A stretch of DNA of 64,000 bases. It comes from Bedellia somnulentella (lineage: Eukaryota; Arthropoda; Insecta; Lepidoptera; Bedelliidae). The notes beneath the pieces are model-generated. The model worked only from the letters and a program-made list of their open reading frames with translations. It made no database searches and was not told the DNA's origin. The stretch is taken from positions 10,370,401-10,434,400 of the forward strand of contig OY755175.1 in assembly GCA_963576735.1 (NCBI GenBank), read 5' to 3'. A program made the translations under genes and the position numbers. This document shows, piece after piece, positions 47,486 through 60,778 of the stretch (positions are counted from its first letter, which is position 1; the number at the start of each line of letters is the position of its first letter).

Positions 47486-50400
47486 TAACGTTTTGTTGTT
47501 TTTTCACCCGTCCAAGTCTAAAATAATGAACCTATGTCAGAAAATATTTGGGGTATTTTTCGGAAAATATAAACAATTATTAAGTATTACATCACAACTT
47601 CATGATCAACTTTTGATTTAAAAAATAGAGTAATAGTTAGAAAAAAAACCCTTTAATAAGTAACCCGGTATGTCATCATTTGAAAACGGAATTCACGACG
47701 CATTGTTCGGTTGGGTTGACGCCGCCATATGTGCCGTGTGTAGGACATCTACTTCGCTGTTATAAATAGACCGGACATTGAACTGCTACGGTCGGTTCCG
47801 GACATCTTCATGATGGAAGTGTCCCGGATTCCATTTTGCACTTCATACGTTTTTTAAGAATAATGGATTATAGATTACAACGTTTCTTTTTATTTTATAT
47901 CGATCTAAAGATATGTGAGTTTTTCGAAAAACTCTTAAATCTTAAAATTAAAGTAAATTTTCTGGACGATTTCGTTTGTGTTAATATTCTAATGTAACTG
48001 TTTCATAGATTCCTACGAAAAAACTAAACAAAAATTATAGACCAAATATAGAAGCGAAAAACTTAATTAAATCCACTCAACGTTTGTTTAACATGTTAGC
48101 AGATAAATTAATTAAATTTCCCTACAAACAAATTAAAATCTCTCTATTCAGGAACCAGAAATTTTCACATCAATTTTACATTTTTAGTATCTCTTCAAAT
48201 TGATGAATACTACAAAACGATTATATCTCGCGACGTTTACATATCGAATTAAATGGGCGACTGCAAGGTGGTTGTATAAGCGTGCTATTAGAAGTTCACC
48301 CGTGCCGGTTTGTCGTATAATGATCGGGTAGTGCTCACAAAGCGATACCGGGGAACGGTAGCCATGCTTCGCTGTCATTATAACCCGCTAGGTCTGGCAC
48401 GTGTGTGACAGGTGATTCTCATCTGCCTATCGGTTTTTTTATCCGTTTATGCATATCACTACTCCAAATGACATCTGATGTCTGAATAGTTACAGCTATT
48501 TCAAAATCCGCGGCGAATACGCTATTTTAAGAGTATATTAAAGAAAATATTTTTTAATGTCAATAAGACACAGAGAAATAATTTGCTTGTATCTTCGAAA
48601 ACAAATGTATTTTTGTTGTTTTTCTAAACAATGTTACAATATTGTAGGGACGCAGCCTGTCGCTTCCCATGGCAAATTATTCCTTGCTATTTTATCTTTA
48701 ATATAATTATTTTGGATTGGAAAAACAAAGCTCTGTTTCAGGGGAATGAAACTAAAAGAGTTTTTCGAATTTGCGATCTTTTGGTGGTTTTCCATGCATA
48801 TAGCCCACTAATAATTTTAACAGCCCTTGGCCCCCTTGTTTGTCACTGACGGCAAACGATGGGATAAAAGCAATGATTCTTAACCGATAGTATACGCTAT
48901 TTTACATTTATAGACGAATTGGTAAAACTTGCCTGTCTATGCAGTTCGAACAGAGGTGCATCCGATATCGTAACAAGTTTCAATGGGTCCACGGACTTAT
49001 CTGAAATGTTCTTTGTTCCAATGCATATGGCGCGACTATTCTTTCTGCCCTGCAAACGTTTGGTTTCGAAAATCCTTTTATTCCTGATGAACACTGGAAT
49101 GGGCACGGCAACTATTGTTGGCTACGTTTGTGTGGTTTCATGTTTTAATAGTTTATCTGTCACAATTTTTTCTCTACTTTTCACTCTCTTTCGCCGCACT
49201 ATTGTGCATATTTAAAAGAACAGCAACAAGTTTAGTATCTTTCAGTAATGTAAGCGGCCAGCTGATTAAATAAAATATAAAAAAAGTATGGACATTTGTT
49301 GTTTGTTCAGACATGATACAATAAGACCAAAAAACTCTAGGCAAATTGACATGATTATATTTTTTGAACTGATAATGCCCGTCGGTATAAGTATGTCTGT
49401 CTGCAAACTCTTACGGTTGTTTTTTGCTTTTTTGCCCTCATTAGATGAATTCATATCTCATCATAATTACACTGGAAATGAAACTTTGTGCAGGACAAGA
49501 AAAAGAAAATGTTAGCACTGAGAACACTTTTACACAGCTGCCTACATGAAAAATCATGCTCTTATTGTTTTATTTACACTAACTACTAAGTACCGTAATA
49601 AAGGACTTATGAACAGCAGAAAAGAATGAGTTTAAAGAAAACGACTTTCAGATATGGAATTCTATTCGGTTGATTAAATATTTTTGTAGTAAATTTGTTT
49701 AACTTACACAATTGTGAAAAATACTTGTCGTTATATGAAAATATCGCTATAACTTTTATAAGTCAATTATTTGGTACTTTGCTATCTATGTCGAACCGTA
49801 AAAGCTTTTAATTAAAACAGTTTTGCGACAATCAATAGGAGAGTCAATGACCTATATTGCAGTTGCCACAGATACGCTTCTCTTACGAAAACACAAATAA
49901 ATATTTGCAAGTTTTATAAAGTTTAGTCTAACCTCACTCACCAAATGATTCGAAGGATTCCTCAATTAACTTGAACCAAAAAAAAGCTAATGGATTGGTA
50001 GAAATGCAATATTTTCTTAATATAATCGAATAGAGAGAGAATATTCTCTTAAATTATATAAAATACGGCTTTAATTTCTTGGGAGTGGATGACCTTATGG
50101 CTTATAACGATCCGGCCTGATATCCTTAAATATTTGACGTATTGATGAATTTTATTTTATCGCTTAGTAATTACAATTGATCGAGTTATTAGTCATAATA
50201 GTCGTTGTCGTAATTCGGTATGCAAAGTTTTTTTTTGGTATTTATTAAATATTTTTATTCGATAGCAAACACGAAAATAAAAAACTGATTTGAATATTTT
50301 TCATTTAAAATGAGTAATTGTAAAGTTATGATTTTTTAAAGATTCTTCAACTTTTGTACTTAATGACGTCATCAATCGAAAATATCACGTAGCGACATGC

Positions 50401-51390
50401 AAATATAGCGAAATGTTTGATAATTATGTTGCTAATTCCAAAACATTTCACGAATTTGTGATCTGAAATGAAATTATTACGATATTATACTAAAGAAACC
50501 TATTATTTCCGATATTTTATTAAAAAAACTGCAAAAACAAATGGCTTTGAAATAACACTGAAGGTCAAATACTGTTACAGTTTTTGGATAAAATAACGAT
50601 TACCTTAGCTTTGTTTGATTTAATTTCAAGAGAATGTGTTTTAAAAACATAATATCTCGAAATGGTTTCGCAATCAGCACCACTTTTGTAAAACTTTGCA
50701 TACCGAATTACTGCCAACCTGAACTAGCCTAATGCACCCCTTTGTGGACAGGCAGGATAAACTGAGCCGGCTCAGTAACACCAATAAACGCGTACGAGAA
50801 TTCTTACAAAACATGAGATTTTCAGCTACCTTGATTCTTTATAGCCAAAACCTATCTAAAATCCACAAAAATGAAACTAATAAATTAATTAAATTTCACA
50901 ACCAACCATCCCAGTTGTCAGCATCCCGCATTAATGTACAACTCGACTCTATTTCTCTGCGGCTATTTCTGTAAATTAATGTTGACCCACTCAAAACTGA
51001 ACTGACACTGTGACTCATTAAATATAGACTGCATGCTATTTTCAGTAGCTGTTACATTTTTACTATATGTACTGTTAATATGGTTTTGGTTCCGTTATGT
51101 AGTATAGGAAATACAATTGAATAAATCTCAATTCTGCTAGTCATAATATAAAATTCAAGTCTTCATAGAATTTCATACAACGAGCGATCCGCCTGGTCGT
51201 AGCACGGGTACAAACATTTTTGACAATATTAAATGACGCTCAGCATGCAAAACTGCATTAGTTTTCTATAGATTATTATTTTCATATCCGTAAAACCCTT
51301 GATTAGTAGATAGACTAATGACTGGTTTGACAAACTTAAATGATTACTTTCAATATTAAAATTATACATGTTTTTCATGCATATTGCATA
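47486..51390. other. No recognisable gene
   Basis: AT-rich intron. TATAAATAG at 47761-47769 in a GC-richer context is a TATA-like match, without a convincing initiator. The open frames at 48631-48849, 48919-49215, 49288-49515 and 50732-50974 have no family likeness. Confidence 0.35.
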
Positions 51391-51394
51391 CTAG

Positions 51395-51612
51395 GCCCAC
51401 CTCCCACTTCCCGTGGCCGTAGTAAGTGGCGACTTAAGTTTTTGAAGTCTTTTACTGATTGATGGGCGATGTGGTCGGAGGCCCATCACCAAAGAAAACA
51501 TTGTTTATTTTACAAATACAACCTTTTCTCCACTTCTAAAAGTGGCTGAGCAATTTCTTATTCTGAAAATCTGTCTTTTTGGTATTTATAGCCGAGAGTA
51601 TCGGTAAGTAGG
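51395..51612 (+). mobile_element. SINE-like family A, head-less copy
   Basis: GATGGGCGATGTGGTCGGAG, GCCCATCACCAAAGAAAACA, CTTCTAAAAGTGGCTGAGCA and GCCGAGAGTATCGG follow the family order. It lies directly left of the copy at 51649. Confidence 0.75.
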
Positions 51613-51648
51613 TATATGTTTTTATTCTTCTCCGTTTTTATATAAGTA

Positions 51649-51963
51649 ATTGCTGTGTAGTGCCGGCTTAGATTGCTGTGTAGTGCCAGCTTAGATTGCT
51701 GTCTAGTGCCGGCTTAGATTGCTGTGTAGTGTCAGCTTAGAATAACACTACCCCATTTCTTCCGGTGGGTGTACGTAAGAGGCGACTAACGGTAATTGGG
51801 TTTTTCAGTGATTTTTGGGCGATGCGGTTAGAGATCCATTACCAAAACCTTTATTTCGCCATCTTTTCCCCATGCAACTTCCAAAAGTGGCTTAGGAATT
51901 TCTAATTCCCTAGCTCTGGCTACCCCTTCATGGGATTTATAGCCGTGAGTATAACCATGTATG
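51649..51963 (+). mobile_element. SINE-like family A, copy with four tandem head units
   Basis: Bounded by a 12-bp duplication TTTATATAAGTA (51637-51648 and 51964-51975). Four 23-bp units (TTGCTGTGTAGTGCCGGCTT..., starts 51650, 51673, 51696, 51719) precede the standard body and the GCCGTGAGTATA end. The number of head units varies between copies: 1 at 59743, 2 at 19668, 4 here. Confidence 0.9.
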
Positions 51964-51975
51964 TTTATATAAGTA

Positions 51976-53404
51976 GGTTGGTCGTAACAAAACCGCGTTT
52001 TAACACAAAGTTCTTAACGTTGCCATTAAAATGTGCACCAAACAATACATTATGAGCATCAGTGCTCCAGATGTTGGTTTCGACGCACAACTATCCTGTT
52101 TTATTTGCCCACATTACTATATATACTTTGAAGATACGCTTTTTGGGTGTATCTATACTAATATTATAAAACTGAAGGGTTTGTTTCCTTGACAACTTAT
52201 GTCAATAGTGGTTGCCTTTGAAAAACTACTTATATTTAATGTTCGATACAACATTTATCGAGGAGGCCTATTGGCTATAATCTTCACGCTTTGTCGATTA
52301 GTTATAACTAGTCTTTAGAGTGTTATTATCTTCACATATAAATTACTATTTTTGTGGATTTGATGGTGACTTATAGTTTGAAGTAGAAAATACCCATATA
52401 TTTTCTTAATTACACTTCATTAATATTTCTATTAAAAGTTCTCATTCATATTCAAGATCCAAAATAAAAACATTTTAATTATTACATAATATTGGGTATT
52501 AAAAAGCCCGCTGGTCAGATGTTGGTTGCTTATCTCATTCCTTAAGTCGCCTTAGATGCTATTCTGCCTTAATTGAAAGCTTTTCAAAGACTGTACAGCA
52601 AAGATAAACGTATTTTTTATGAATAGGTATAAACATAAAGCCTCCCTATAATAAACAGACGTAAAGGTAACGTTTATTTGATATTGGACGGCACTATTTG
52701 TTTTACGAGCCAGCTTCGTGCTTAGAACGTAATGGGGCCGAGGTGTCCTGGTTCACTTCATACTTTATATGCGATTAAAATATAGCGCGTTTCACATTTT
52801 ACTTAGTTTCCGTATGAATTTTAAGGCAATTATGGTGATTTTATAACATTTATCGTCACGGGATTATTAGTTACGTGACGCTGGCTTAGTGTGTTAGAAA
52901 ATGGTGGACTTTCGAATTAGTAGTATGTTCATTTCTATTATCTAATTGTTGGATTCGTATTGAAATATTGTTTTCGGAGTAAAATTGTTAATTATTGTTA
53001 GGTTACAAAATATACTTTTTCAGTCAAGATCGAGTCACCAAATGCAAATTACTTCCCTCATGCTGTAGGAAGTTCACATGTAATTAGGAGTGAAATGCGG
53101 TTATCTACCCCATTTCTTATACATGTTTTATAATTGACATATCATAACTATTAAGCCAAGTCGTGAATAAAGAAGTACAGAATAGCATTTCCCTATTTAT
53201 TTTCTGGCGGGGGATAATTAATGCTTCCGAGTGATAGTAACATTCTTTTTTTATTATTTAAAACTTCCAATATCTAATTACGTATGCAAAAATACGTATA
53301 AATGGTTAAGGGCTTGCTAGACTTCAAAATAAAACTCGTACCACTTCCTATACACCAAAACAATCGTTTTCATAAAAAGATTCCTACCTAATCATCGAGT
53401 TTAA
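51976..53404. other. No recognisable gene
   Basis: AT-rich intron. CTATACTAATATTATAAAAC near 52151-52170 is a Helitron-type end motif without an identifiable partner. Confidence 0.35.
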
Positions 53405-53515
53405 ATACATACATATACTCACGACATTATTTCCCTTTGGGGTAGGCAGTGACTATTGATCGCCACTTTTTACGATCCTGGCAAACCTCTCTAGCTACGT
53501 TTACATCCATCAATC
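53405..53515 (-). pseudogene. RTE-like LINE family B, 3-prime end
   Basis: The minus strand reads REVCQDRKKWRSIVTAYPKG, a stop, and then GTCGTGAGTATATGTATG. This is the cleanest example of the tail shared with SINE family A. Confidence 0.75.
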
Positions 53516-54534
53516 TTAAATGTAAAATAATTATTTAACAAAAAATGAGTTGGCGCTGCTCCGAATGTATAGATCGCATATTTCACTGCAAATAAACCCG
53601 GGCTATGACTGTGTATGCAATGGCTGTTGTATTAATCTGTTGCTGGACGCAGTAACATTGTAGTATTCCAATATTAATTCGTTTCAATCAGCCAGCCCGT
53701 ATTGAATGGCCGCGGCTACTCGCTTCGAGGGACCCGGCAAATTGACTGTAGCACGCGATGCATACTTTCTTTATGTTATTAGAGGCCACCATAATGGGTT
53801 TATACCATAATGATCCAATAACCACTTAGCTTATTCATCTGAAATTATGTTACATTAAGAGGCCGTTTTTAGGGAATCCATTTGTCTTGTTTTATTAGTG
53901 TGAAGTTAAAGAAGTTTAGTTTTTGAAGTGTCAGAGCATATTTCAATATTTGGCATAACTAAAAATTTCATAGTTATACTGATGCATATTCGTCGTTTGG
54001 ACATGCACTGTTTGTTTGGTTTAAAATTTATTACATCTGTTACGAGTAAGATATCAATTTGACTACGGATTGCATTGCCTCCTATTGCTTACAGTCAGCT
54101 TAAAAAAAATCTACGATTATCTTAGTAAAACTAATTACCTTATCTCCCCTGTGTCATTAACGAAATGACGCTGTTTCCTTTTATGTGATTTCATGAAGCA
54201 ATTACAACGCAATTGCTATTATTATTATTTATTAATTTATCTTTATTAACATAAATAGGTTACATTTTACTTATAACTAAGCCCTGCAAAACTGTTTTTA
54301 CAGTTTGTCTGAAGTTTATATGTATTGTGCTGCAATATTTTTTTGCTTGGTTAATCTTTGACGTAGTTGTATTCGTTAAAATAATGTGAAACTAATGTTT
54401 TTATTACTGCTATGTATTCTTACAGTGTCGCCCGTAAAATCTTAAAATGGGATCACTAGAACTTCGAAGACTGTTCCTTAAACAAACTAGAAAGTTCTGG
54501 GGGTCAAACATTGACAAAAGTTCGTTGGCGATAG
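53516..54534. other. No recognisable feature
   Basis: AT-rich intron; no repeat or coding signal recognised. Confidence 0.4.
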
Positions 54535-54640
54535 GTCTCCTAGCTCCTACCGCATCGCCCAAGAATGATTTTAAATGCCGTTTTCCTTAATCACCTCGTA
54601 AGACACCTACTTCGGTTGGATAGGGCTAACTAAATTCTAG
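54535..54640 (-). mobile_element. SINE-like family A, decayed minus-strand fragment
   Basis: The reverse complement contains GTAGGTGTCTTACGAGGTGA and TTGGGCGATGCGGTAGGAGC, family A body blocks. Confidence 0.65.
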
Positions 54641-55124
54641 TCCGACTCTACTTGGCATGTTTTTCATTGACAGTTCTTAGTAAAATTTTACTGAGAAGCG
54701 TTAAAATACATAAATTCGGCTAATGAGGCAAATGAAAGCAATTTCCTAGAGCAGTAAATATTAATAAAATTACGGTTATCCGGAGCGGCTTACAATTGGC
54801 GAGTACTGAACTGTTAATTTGGCCCAATATTTCATGTTGCGTTATACTCGTGTTTGGTTTGGGAAGAGGAATAATATTGATGGCAATATTTTCATTTGTT
54901 ACATGTTTACAGAGTTGAAATTATTACGGTAATGATTTATATTTTTATTATAGTCGTGTAACTTAAGCGTAGTATCGCATCACGCAATTGCCTCTCGAAA
55001 CTATGTGGTAAGGGGATACGTGAGTGATAATATGGTTAAATTTTGTTATAATTTATATAGTCTAAACTGTTTGTGAATAATAGACAAGGGTCCCATTATA
55101 TTATAAAGTTGTAAAGATCGAATA

Positions 55125-55345
55125 AATAAAGGAAAGAAAAATTTCGACACCGGCGGGGTTCGAACCCGTGACCTCGGGTATACGCCCCCGTCGCTCTGCC
55201 AATTGAGCTACAGTGTCAATGGCTTCCAGTGCGAAATTCTTTTATCCTTTGTTTGTTTTACACTTTTTAAGTAGTGTTTGCGTTCCCTACCTCCGAATTT
55301 TTTACAAATGAGGTTTTCATGTCATAAACATTAAAATTTGTAAAG
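55125..55345 (-). mobile_element. tRNA-derived SINE family E
   Basis: On the minus strand, GACACTGTAGCTCAATTGGC, ACGGGGGCG and GGTTCGAACCCCGCCGGTGT form a 7-bp acceptor, a D arm and a T arm. The anticodon stem-loop does not fold properly (loop too long, stem mismatched), and the sequence runs into TTTTTCTTTCC and the family body. It is therefore a SINE head and not a tRNA gene. Related copies lie at 33204 and 42205. Confidence 0.8.
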
Positions 55346-55559
55346 ATACAGTTATTGGAATCACTGCTAATTGTTCTTTCTTATTTTCCAGGTACTGTAT
55401 CCAGTGTTGGTAAAAATGCTACATATATTTTATTAATTATTTCCTTAGCATTAATATTACGCTTCAGGGAAAACCCATAATTTAGGACGGTCGATTGATA
55501 GACATGGAATATTTTGGTATATATAAAATATAAAAAACAATAAAAATTCGCTTCGCAAT

Positions 55560-56290
55560 GGAATTCTTTTAAAACTTCAAGCGGGAGTCTGAAGTGACCA
55601 GGACAGGATTGAATAGCATGTATCAGATGAACATTGAATGTGAGGGAAGCGAAAGATATTGTTCAGGGTCTTTCAAAATAACGATCGATATTCTCCGCCT
55701 ACACATATGGAAATAAAGAGGTTGATGAAAATTAAGTTACTCAGTTCCTTTACAATTGGCCGCATGTGGGTCTCCGAACCTTTAAACTTCATCGAGTAAG
55801 AGATACTTCCTTTAACAAGAAGAAAAACTTTTGTAACTCGAAAAACGAAAAAGAATGTTTATAAACATGAATCGGGGTGAAATTCTACGAAAATAAATTT
55901 ATTAATTTTAAAAGGAAATTGATTTTCGAATGTGTAATTAGTCAACCTTACAGATTGTACTGTCGACAGTATTTTTTACAAAATATAATTAAATATCGAA
56001 GTTAAATTACGTATAATTTCGTCCAGTTCTGTATAAAAAAGTGTAAATTTGACTAATTTAACCTCGGTACAGTTGTAATGAATAAACCAAATTATCCCAC
56101 AGGTTGCTATCACCTTTTATCTATTTCCATTGCAACCAAAGTCCTTACTTCAGACAAAATTTAAACAGCATGTCTGTGCATGAATGCGAGGGAAGCAAGT
56201 AAGATTAGCCAGGATCTTACAAAGTGGCGATCAATGTACCCTACTGCCCCGTTGGGAATTTGTGGCATAGCAATGAGTGGAAGAATGTAA
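55560..56290 (+). pseudogene. Two RTE-like LINE family B relics
   Basis: About 55585-55735 reads EGSERYCSGSFK-TIDILRL. About 56175-56280 reads REASKISQDLTKWRSM followed by GTTGGGAATTTGTGGCA. Both are short, decayed ends of the family seen at 39765 and 53405. Confidence 0.55.
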
Positions 56291-56555
56291 TCCCATAATA
56301 AGTTTTCTTTGCAAAATATTAAAAAAAATGCGACACTAAATAATCATGCTTATTTTCATGTCATATTTTAAGGAGCGCTTTCTTGATGTTCTTGTAATAA
56401 TGGTCTCGTTATTTTAAAAACTGTAACGCAGACTTGCCTGGGCTGGGATGGATTAGGTTTCTCGATCATTTTTAAACTAGTAACTCGATTGCTCATTAGT
56501 TTTAATAATGGTATCGATAAACTACGGGCATTTTATAAATATTTTCTATAATACA

Positions 56556-56700
56556 CTAGCGATCCGCCCCGGCTTGCACGGGTAGTAATAGCAAGTTCTT
56601 AAAGCCTATGACTTTGTTCCACCTATTAGATGTCATTATGAAACAATCAGAAAAATATATACAATTCTCTAGTTGGCGTATCCAGCGACATCAAAGAAAA
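56556..56700 (-). mobile_element. Helitron 3-prime end
   Basis: CTAGCGATCCGCCCCGGCTT then GCACGGGTA at 56556-56584 matches the terminus at 24707 in the same orientation. The adjoining body is degraded and the other end was not found. Confidence 0.6.
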
Positions 56701-56760
56701 TCTTTATTACACAAACAGACTACTACTTAAAAAAATATTTACTCATTCAAACAAACTTTA

Positions 56761-59742
56761 CCTAGTTAAAAAAAAATGAAATACAATAAACAAAAGTTAG
56801 AATTAATAAAAAGATATTAATTAAACAAGATTAAGACAGTCAATCTACACAAGCTTGAATAATGTAAACATTATTGATTCAATATATTCTTGTTGTTTAA
56901 TATTGAAGGCTATTTTGTTGATGGAAACGATTTGCGAATCAAATATTTACTACGAGTATTGTATTCGGGCGTTTTGTTACCTTTTATCTTTTGATGGATG
57001 GTCTCATATGTACAGATTTGTAGATTGATGGCAGATTGCTAGATTTGAATTTGAATGTAGGCATTAAGATTTGTTATTTACGTACTTATTTTGTGTAGTT
57101 ATAAAAGGTTTCGTGAATCGAGTCAACATTTTATTACAAATGCATTCATTCATGGTACTTCATGGATGGCAAAACTTGTACAAGTATCCTCACTTTGGAA
57201 TTAGAGTTGGTTACTTTGATAAATACATTATCAATATTTAATTTATTAAGACGATGTGTGAATAGCTGGAATTCAGGAAGTTTCTGAATACATATGCCAT
57301 ACGTAGTATAATAAATGCTTAGTTCCAATTATGACCCATTTTTTAAATGCTCTACATATAGGATACTCGACTAGACTAAGAAATCAATTTTAGGTCTAAT
57401 CATATAGTTTTCGGATTCCATTGTTTGACTTAAGTTTCTATAAGTTTTTATTTTTTATTCAATATGTTAAATCATAAAAATCCTTGCCGACTTCAGTACC
57501 AACAAATATTAAATTGCGATTCGACATAAAACCAAACTAAGTTAGTAAACAATTTAGCGAAAGAGAAACTCAATAAAAGTATGAATGTTCTGGCTGATTG
57601 TTGATGTGTCCCAAAGCCGACCAGTCCACGCGGGAAACATGCGGCTCTAGTTAGCTAGCGCATGCGCGGTTGGAGCTGGGTGGCTTGGTGGCAGGGTGGC
57701 CACCCTGTAAACGAAAAGAGAGCGACCCACCTGTTCTACATTTCATCCCAACCATCCTCTCTAAGCCTGTCTTGTGAACATAGAAATATTAAAACCTTCA
57801 TTTCAGTTTCCGAATTGAATGTCATAGTTTAGTAGGATGAGCATTTTATCCGAATTTATGCAATGGCATCTCAAATTCTGAGAAAATCCAATTACTTCAA
57901 AAACCGGTTAAAATGTTTATTACATTATAATGGAATTATACTTTTAACTGCACATCAAATACATAATATTTGGAAGAAATAATAAAACTGTTTTTCAAAG
58001 AAGTACAATTATTGGCGGTGTCATCCCCAAAGGGATGCGGATTCAAATAAAATTTAAAAATACTGCAGTTTAGAAAGCTCAAAGAGGTCAAAAACTTTAA
58101 TTCCATTAATATAAGTAGCTTGGCTGTTGCTTGCAACTTAGAACTAAAGGCCACAACTTCGTTGTGTAACGAAGCATTTGTTCTCAACAATGGTAGTTGC
58201 AGCAACTTGCGAATCTAAACAAAGTATCAGTATATCCTGCAAGGCACAAAGATCCTATATCATATGAGATACAAATGGCGTCACTTTTTGGCTCCGTTCC
58301 AAAACGCGTGAATAAAACAAATGCGCCCCTTACTCCTCCATACGTTCTGCCTCGTTGAGTGTCACGAGAACCATAAAGTATCTGTTCATTTCATACATAA
58401 ACTGAACTATTGGGAGTCGATGTATAAATTGTATTTCCTTCCGGTCAAGAATACAGACATCCGTATTATGATTCCTTTTTGTATTTGTTGTTTCATTTTT
58501 ATTATTGAACAATACAGTAGTTGCGTTGTCATGTCGGATTTGGATTGTAATGTATGTAGTATATTTAATAGTAACGTATACTACCAACTCTTTCGTTATA
58601 AAAAGGTGAAAGTTAAATATAAGAGGATAACGTCAAAATAAATTTAGTTCAAAAAAGTTCTTAATGTTTGTAATAAGTTGCTTTGATTGATAGTAACAGG
58701 TAAATGGCATCAAGAATTTGATTGGTAGATATTGAATTAAAACTTGTACGACACAATATAGCACCACAAACACTTGTTCAGGAAAGTTCTTATCTCAACA
58801 CGAACAACATAGATTAATCAAAGAAAAATTGGCAAGGCTCGACAAAAGAACGGCGGCGGGCGGGGCGTATAAGCATAAAATGACAAATAACCAAGGAGGT
58901 CAACGTTCAGTTCAATTTCGTTAGGAACCGCATACGAGCTAGAGCCAGTGTAGGATTACCGCTAACAGTCGGATATATTTCGCGGCTTTACGAAATCCCC
59001 GAGGGACAAAAAGATATCGCAAGCTATGTTATGTTTGGTAATGCACGTAGTTCTAGTCCGGACGCCAAATTGCTGAACGTGGACGGAGTATTCTACTGCA
59101 TAATTTTTGTACGTTAGCGCAAATAAATCTTCGGTTCCCGAATTTCGTGGTTTTTCCTTGAAGCTGTAACTTAAATGTCTAATAAGTCTACGACTGTATT
59201 GTTCTCAGCTAATTCGAGATTGAAATTTGTTGGAAATGTTCCTTAGATACTAACAAAAATATGGAACTTCGTCACACCAGAATTTTGTAGTAATGTAATT
59301 TTCTTGTTTTCCATGCTTCCGATGATATAGTGGCTCTGAAATGTAAGTATAGTGTATCCTTACTTAAACAGCATTATATATTTTTATGCTCACGAAATTT
59401 TGCGAACTGCTTTTTGTTAGTGCTTCCTTTTTGTTGAAATGGCGTGAATTCGTGAGTGTTTTAATGTTATTGATACTACAAATATTAGTTTATCTGGGAG
59501 ACTATGAGATTTAAATATATCATCTCATCAAAAATATTGATTCATTAATAAAAAACAACTAGTAATTATTTCTAATTAATATATATTATAATTTTAATCA
59601 GTACAATTTTAGCAATTGTTATTTGGTGGTCAGACCTAAGTATTTAAAACTATTTGCTTGATGACCCACATTTTTTTTTTGAAATATTGAACCCAGATCA
59701 CAATATCTGTAAATTTTAAAATAATTTAGTACCACATTATTA
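56761..59742. other. Repeat-poor intron stretch near the downstream exon
   Basis: About 3 kb without a recognised gene. GC-richer patches occur at 57600-57720 and 58850-59050. A GC box plus TATAAG at 58853-58873, with TTCAGTT (A at 58909) downstream, looks promoter-like but the spacing (about 41 bp) is not canonical. Confidence 0.3.
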
Positions 59743-59990
59743 GCTGTGTAGTGTCGGCTTAGAATAGCACTACCCCATTTCTTTCGGTGGGTGTACGTAA
59801 GAGGCGACTAACGGTATTAGGGCTTTTAAGGGATTTTTGGGCGATGCGGTTGGAGGCCCATCACCAAAAACCTTTATTTCACCATATTTTCCCCACGCAA
59901 CTTCCAAAAGTGGCTGAGGAATTTCTAATTCCCTAGCTCTGGCTACCCCTTCATGGGATTTATAGCCGTGAGTATATGTATGTATGTATG
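59743..59990 (+). mobile_element. SINE-like family A, near-intact copy with one head unit
   Basis: GCTGTGTAGTGTCGGCTTAG, GGTGGGTGTACGTAAGAGGC, GCGATGCGGTTGGAGGCCCA, CTTCCAAAAGTGGCTGAGGA and GCCGTGAGTATATGTATG occur in order. A target duplication is not clear; at most TATTA is shared. Confidence 0.88.
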
Positions 59991-60679
59991 TATTACTAGT
60001 TTAGTAAATATCAAAAATACTCGTAAAGTGTCTGGAGTCTGGAGTGATAAACTACTCCCCAACCAAAATTCAGGACCCCTGGTTGACTTTCATTTCAAGC
60101 CTGATTGAAACACATCTCCGTGATTCCGAAGCTGACTTCAAGGTTTGAAGGCTCAGAGGGTCGATAAATCAGAATGCTTAGCGTCCATACAATTATTAGA
60201 ATATCTTCAGTCCCATGTTGAAAAACGAAATTGTTTTTATTTATTATTTCCTAATCGAGTAAAACCTTAAAACATTCCAATATTTCTATAAGTTATACAG
60301 AGTTTAATTATCTTCATGAGTTCATGAATTATTCCTCCCCACACGCACAGATAATGTTCTTGTATAACTTATAAGTTGCCTTGAACTTGATTGATAATGT
60401 TAAAATAAGTTGTAATTAATAGCCATCAGAATATCTTCATCCCAGTCAGTATCCTCTCAAGTTTTTCCCTGGTAGTAATTAATCTTGTCTGAACGAGTGT
60501 TTCATATCCACTTGAACAGCGTCATCGTTCATCCTCCCTTCCAAATTATCTGACGCTTTTTCTCAGAACCAGAACCCCAAGTTTGCCAATTACAGTTGCT
60601 ATAAAAAGTTGCTATATAAAGTCAATTATTTGCTCTTTAAACGTATTCGTCCGTTAAATTATCCTATTCATGCATAAAC

Positions 60680-60778
60680 TTTTATTTTACAATCCTTTCG
60701 CTGTAACTTCCAAAAATGGGTAAAGAATTACTTATTCTGAAAATCTTGCTATCCCATTTTGGGGATTTAGCCTTGAGA
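60680..60778 (+). mobile_element. SINE-like family A, 3-prime fragment
   Basis: AACTTCCAAAAATGGGTAAA, GAATTACTTATTCTGAAAAT and GGGGATTTAGCCTTGAG align with the last 95 bases of the family. Confidence 0.65.

Noticed and set aside
47761..47795. TATAAATAG as an intronic promoter
   Set aside because: No convincing initiator or downstream element at the right distance; TATA-like strings are expected by chance in AT-rich sequence.
48919..49215. 98-codon frame with hydrophobic C-terminus
   Set aside because: Single exon-less frame in intron, no recognised family, consistent with chance in AT-rich DNA.
55125..55215. Possible tRNA gene on the minus strand
   Set aside because: Acceptor, D and T arms fold but the anticodon stem-loop does not, and the same block recurs at 33204 and 42205 as a SINE head.
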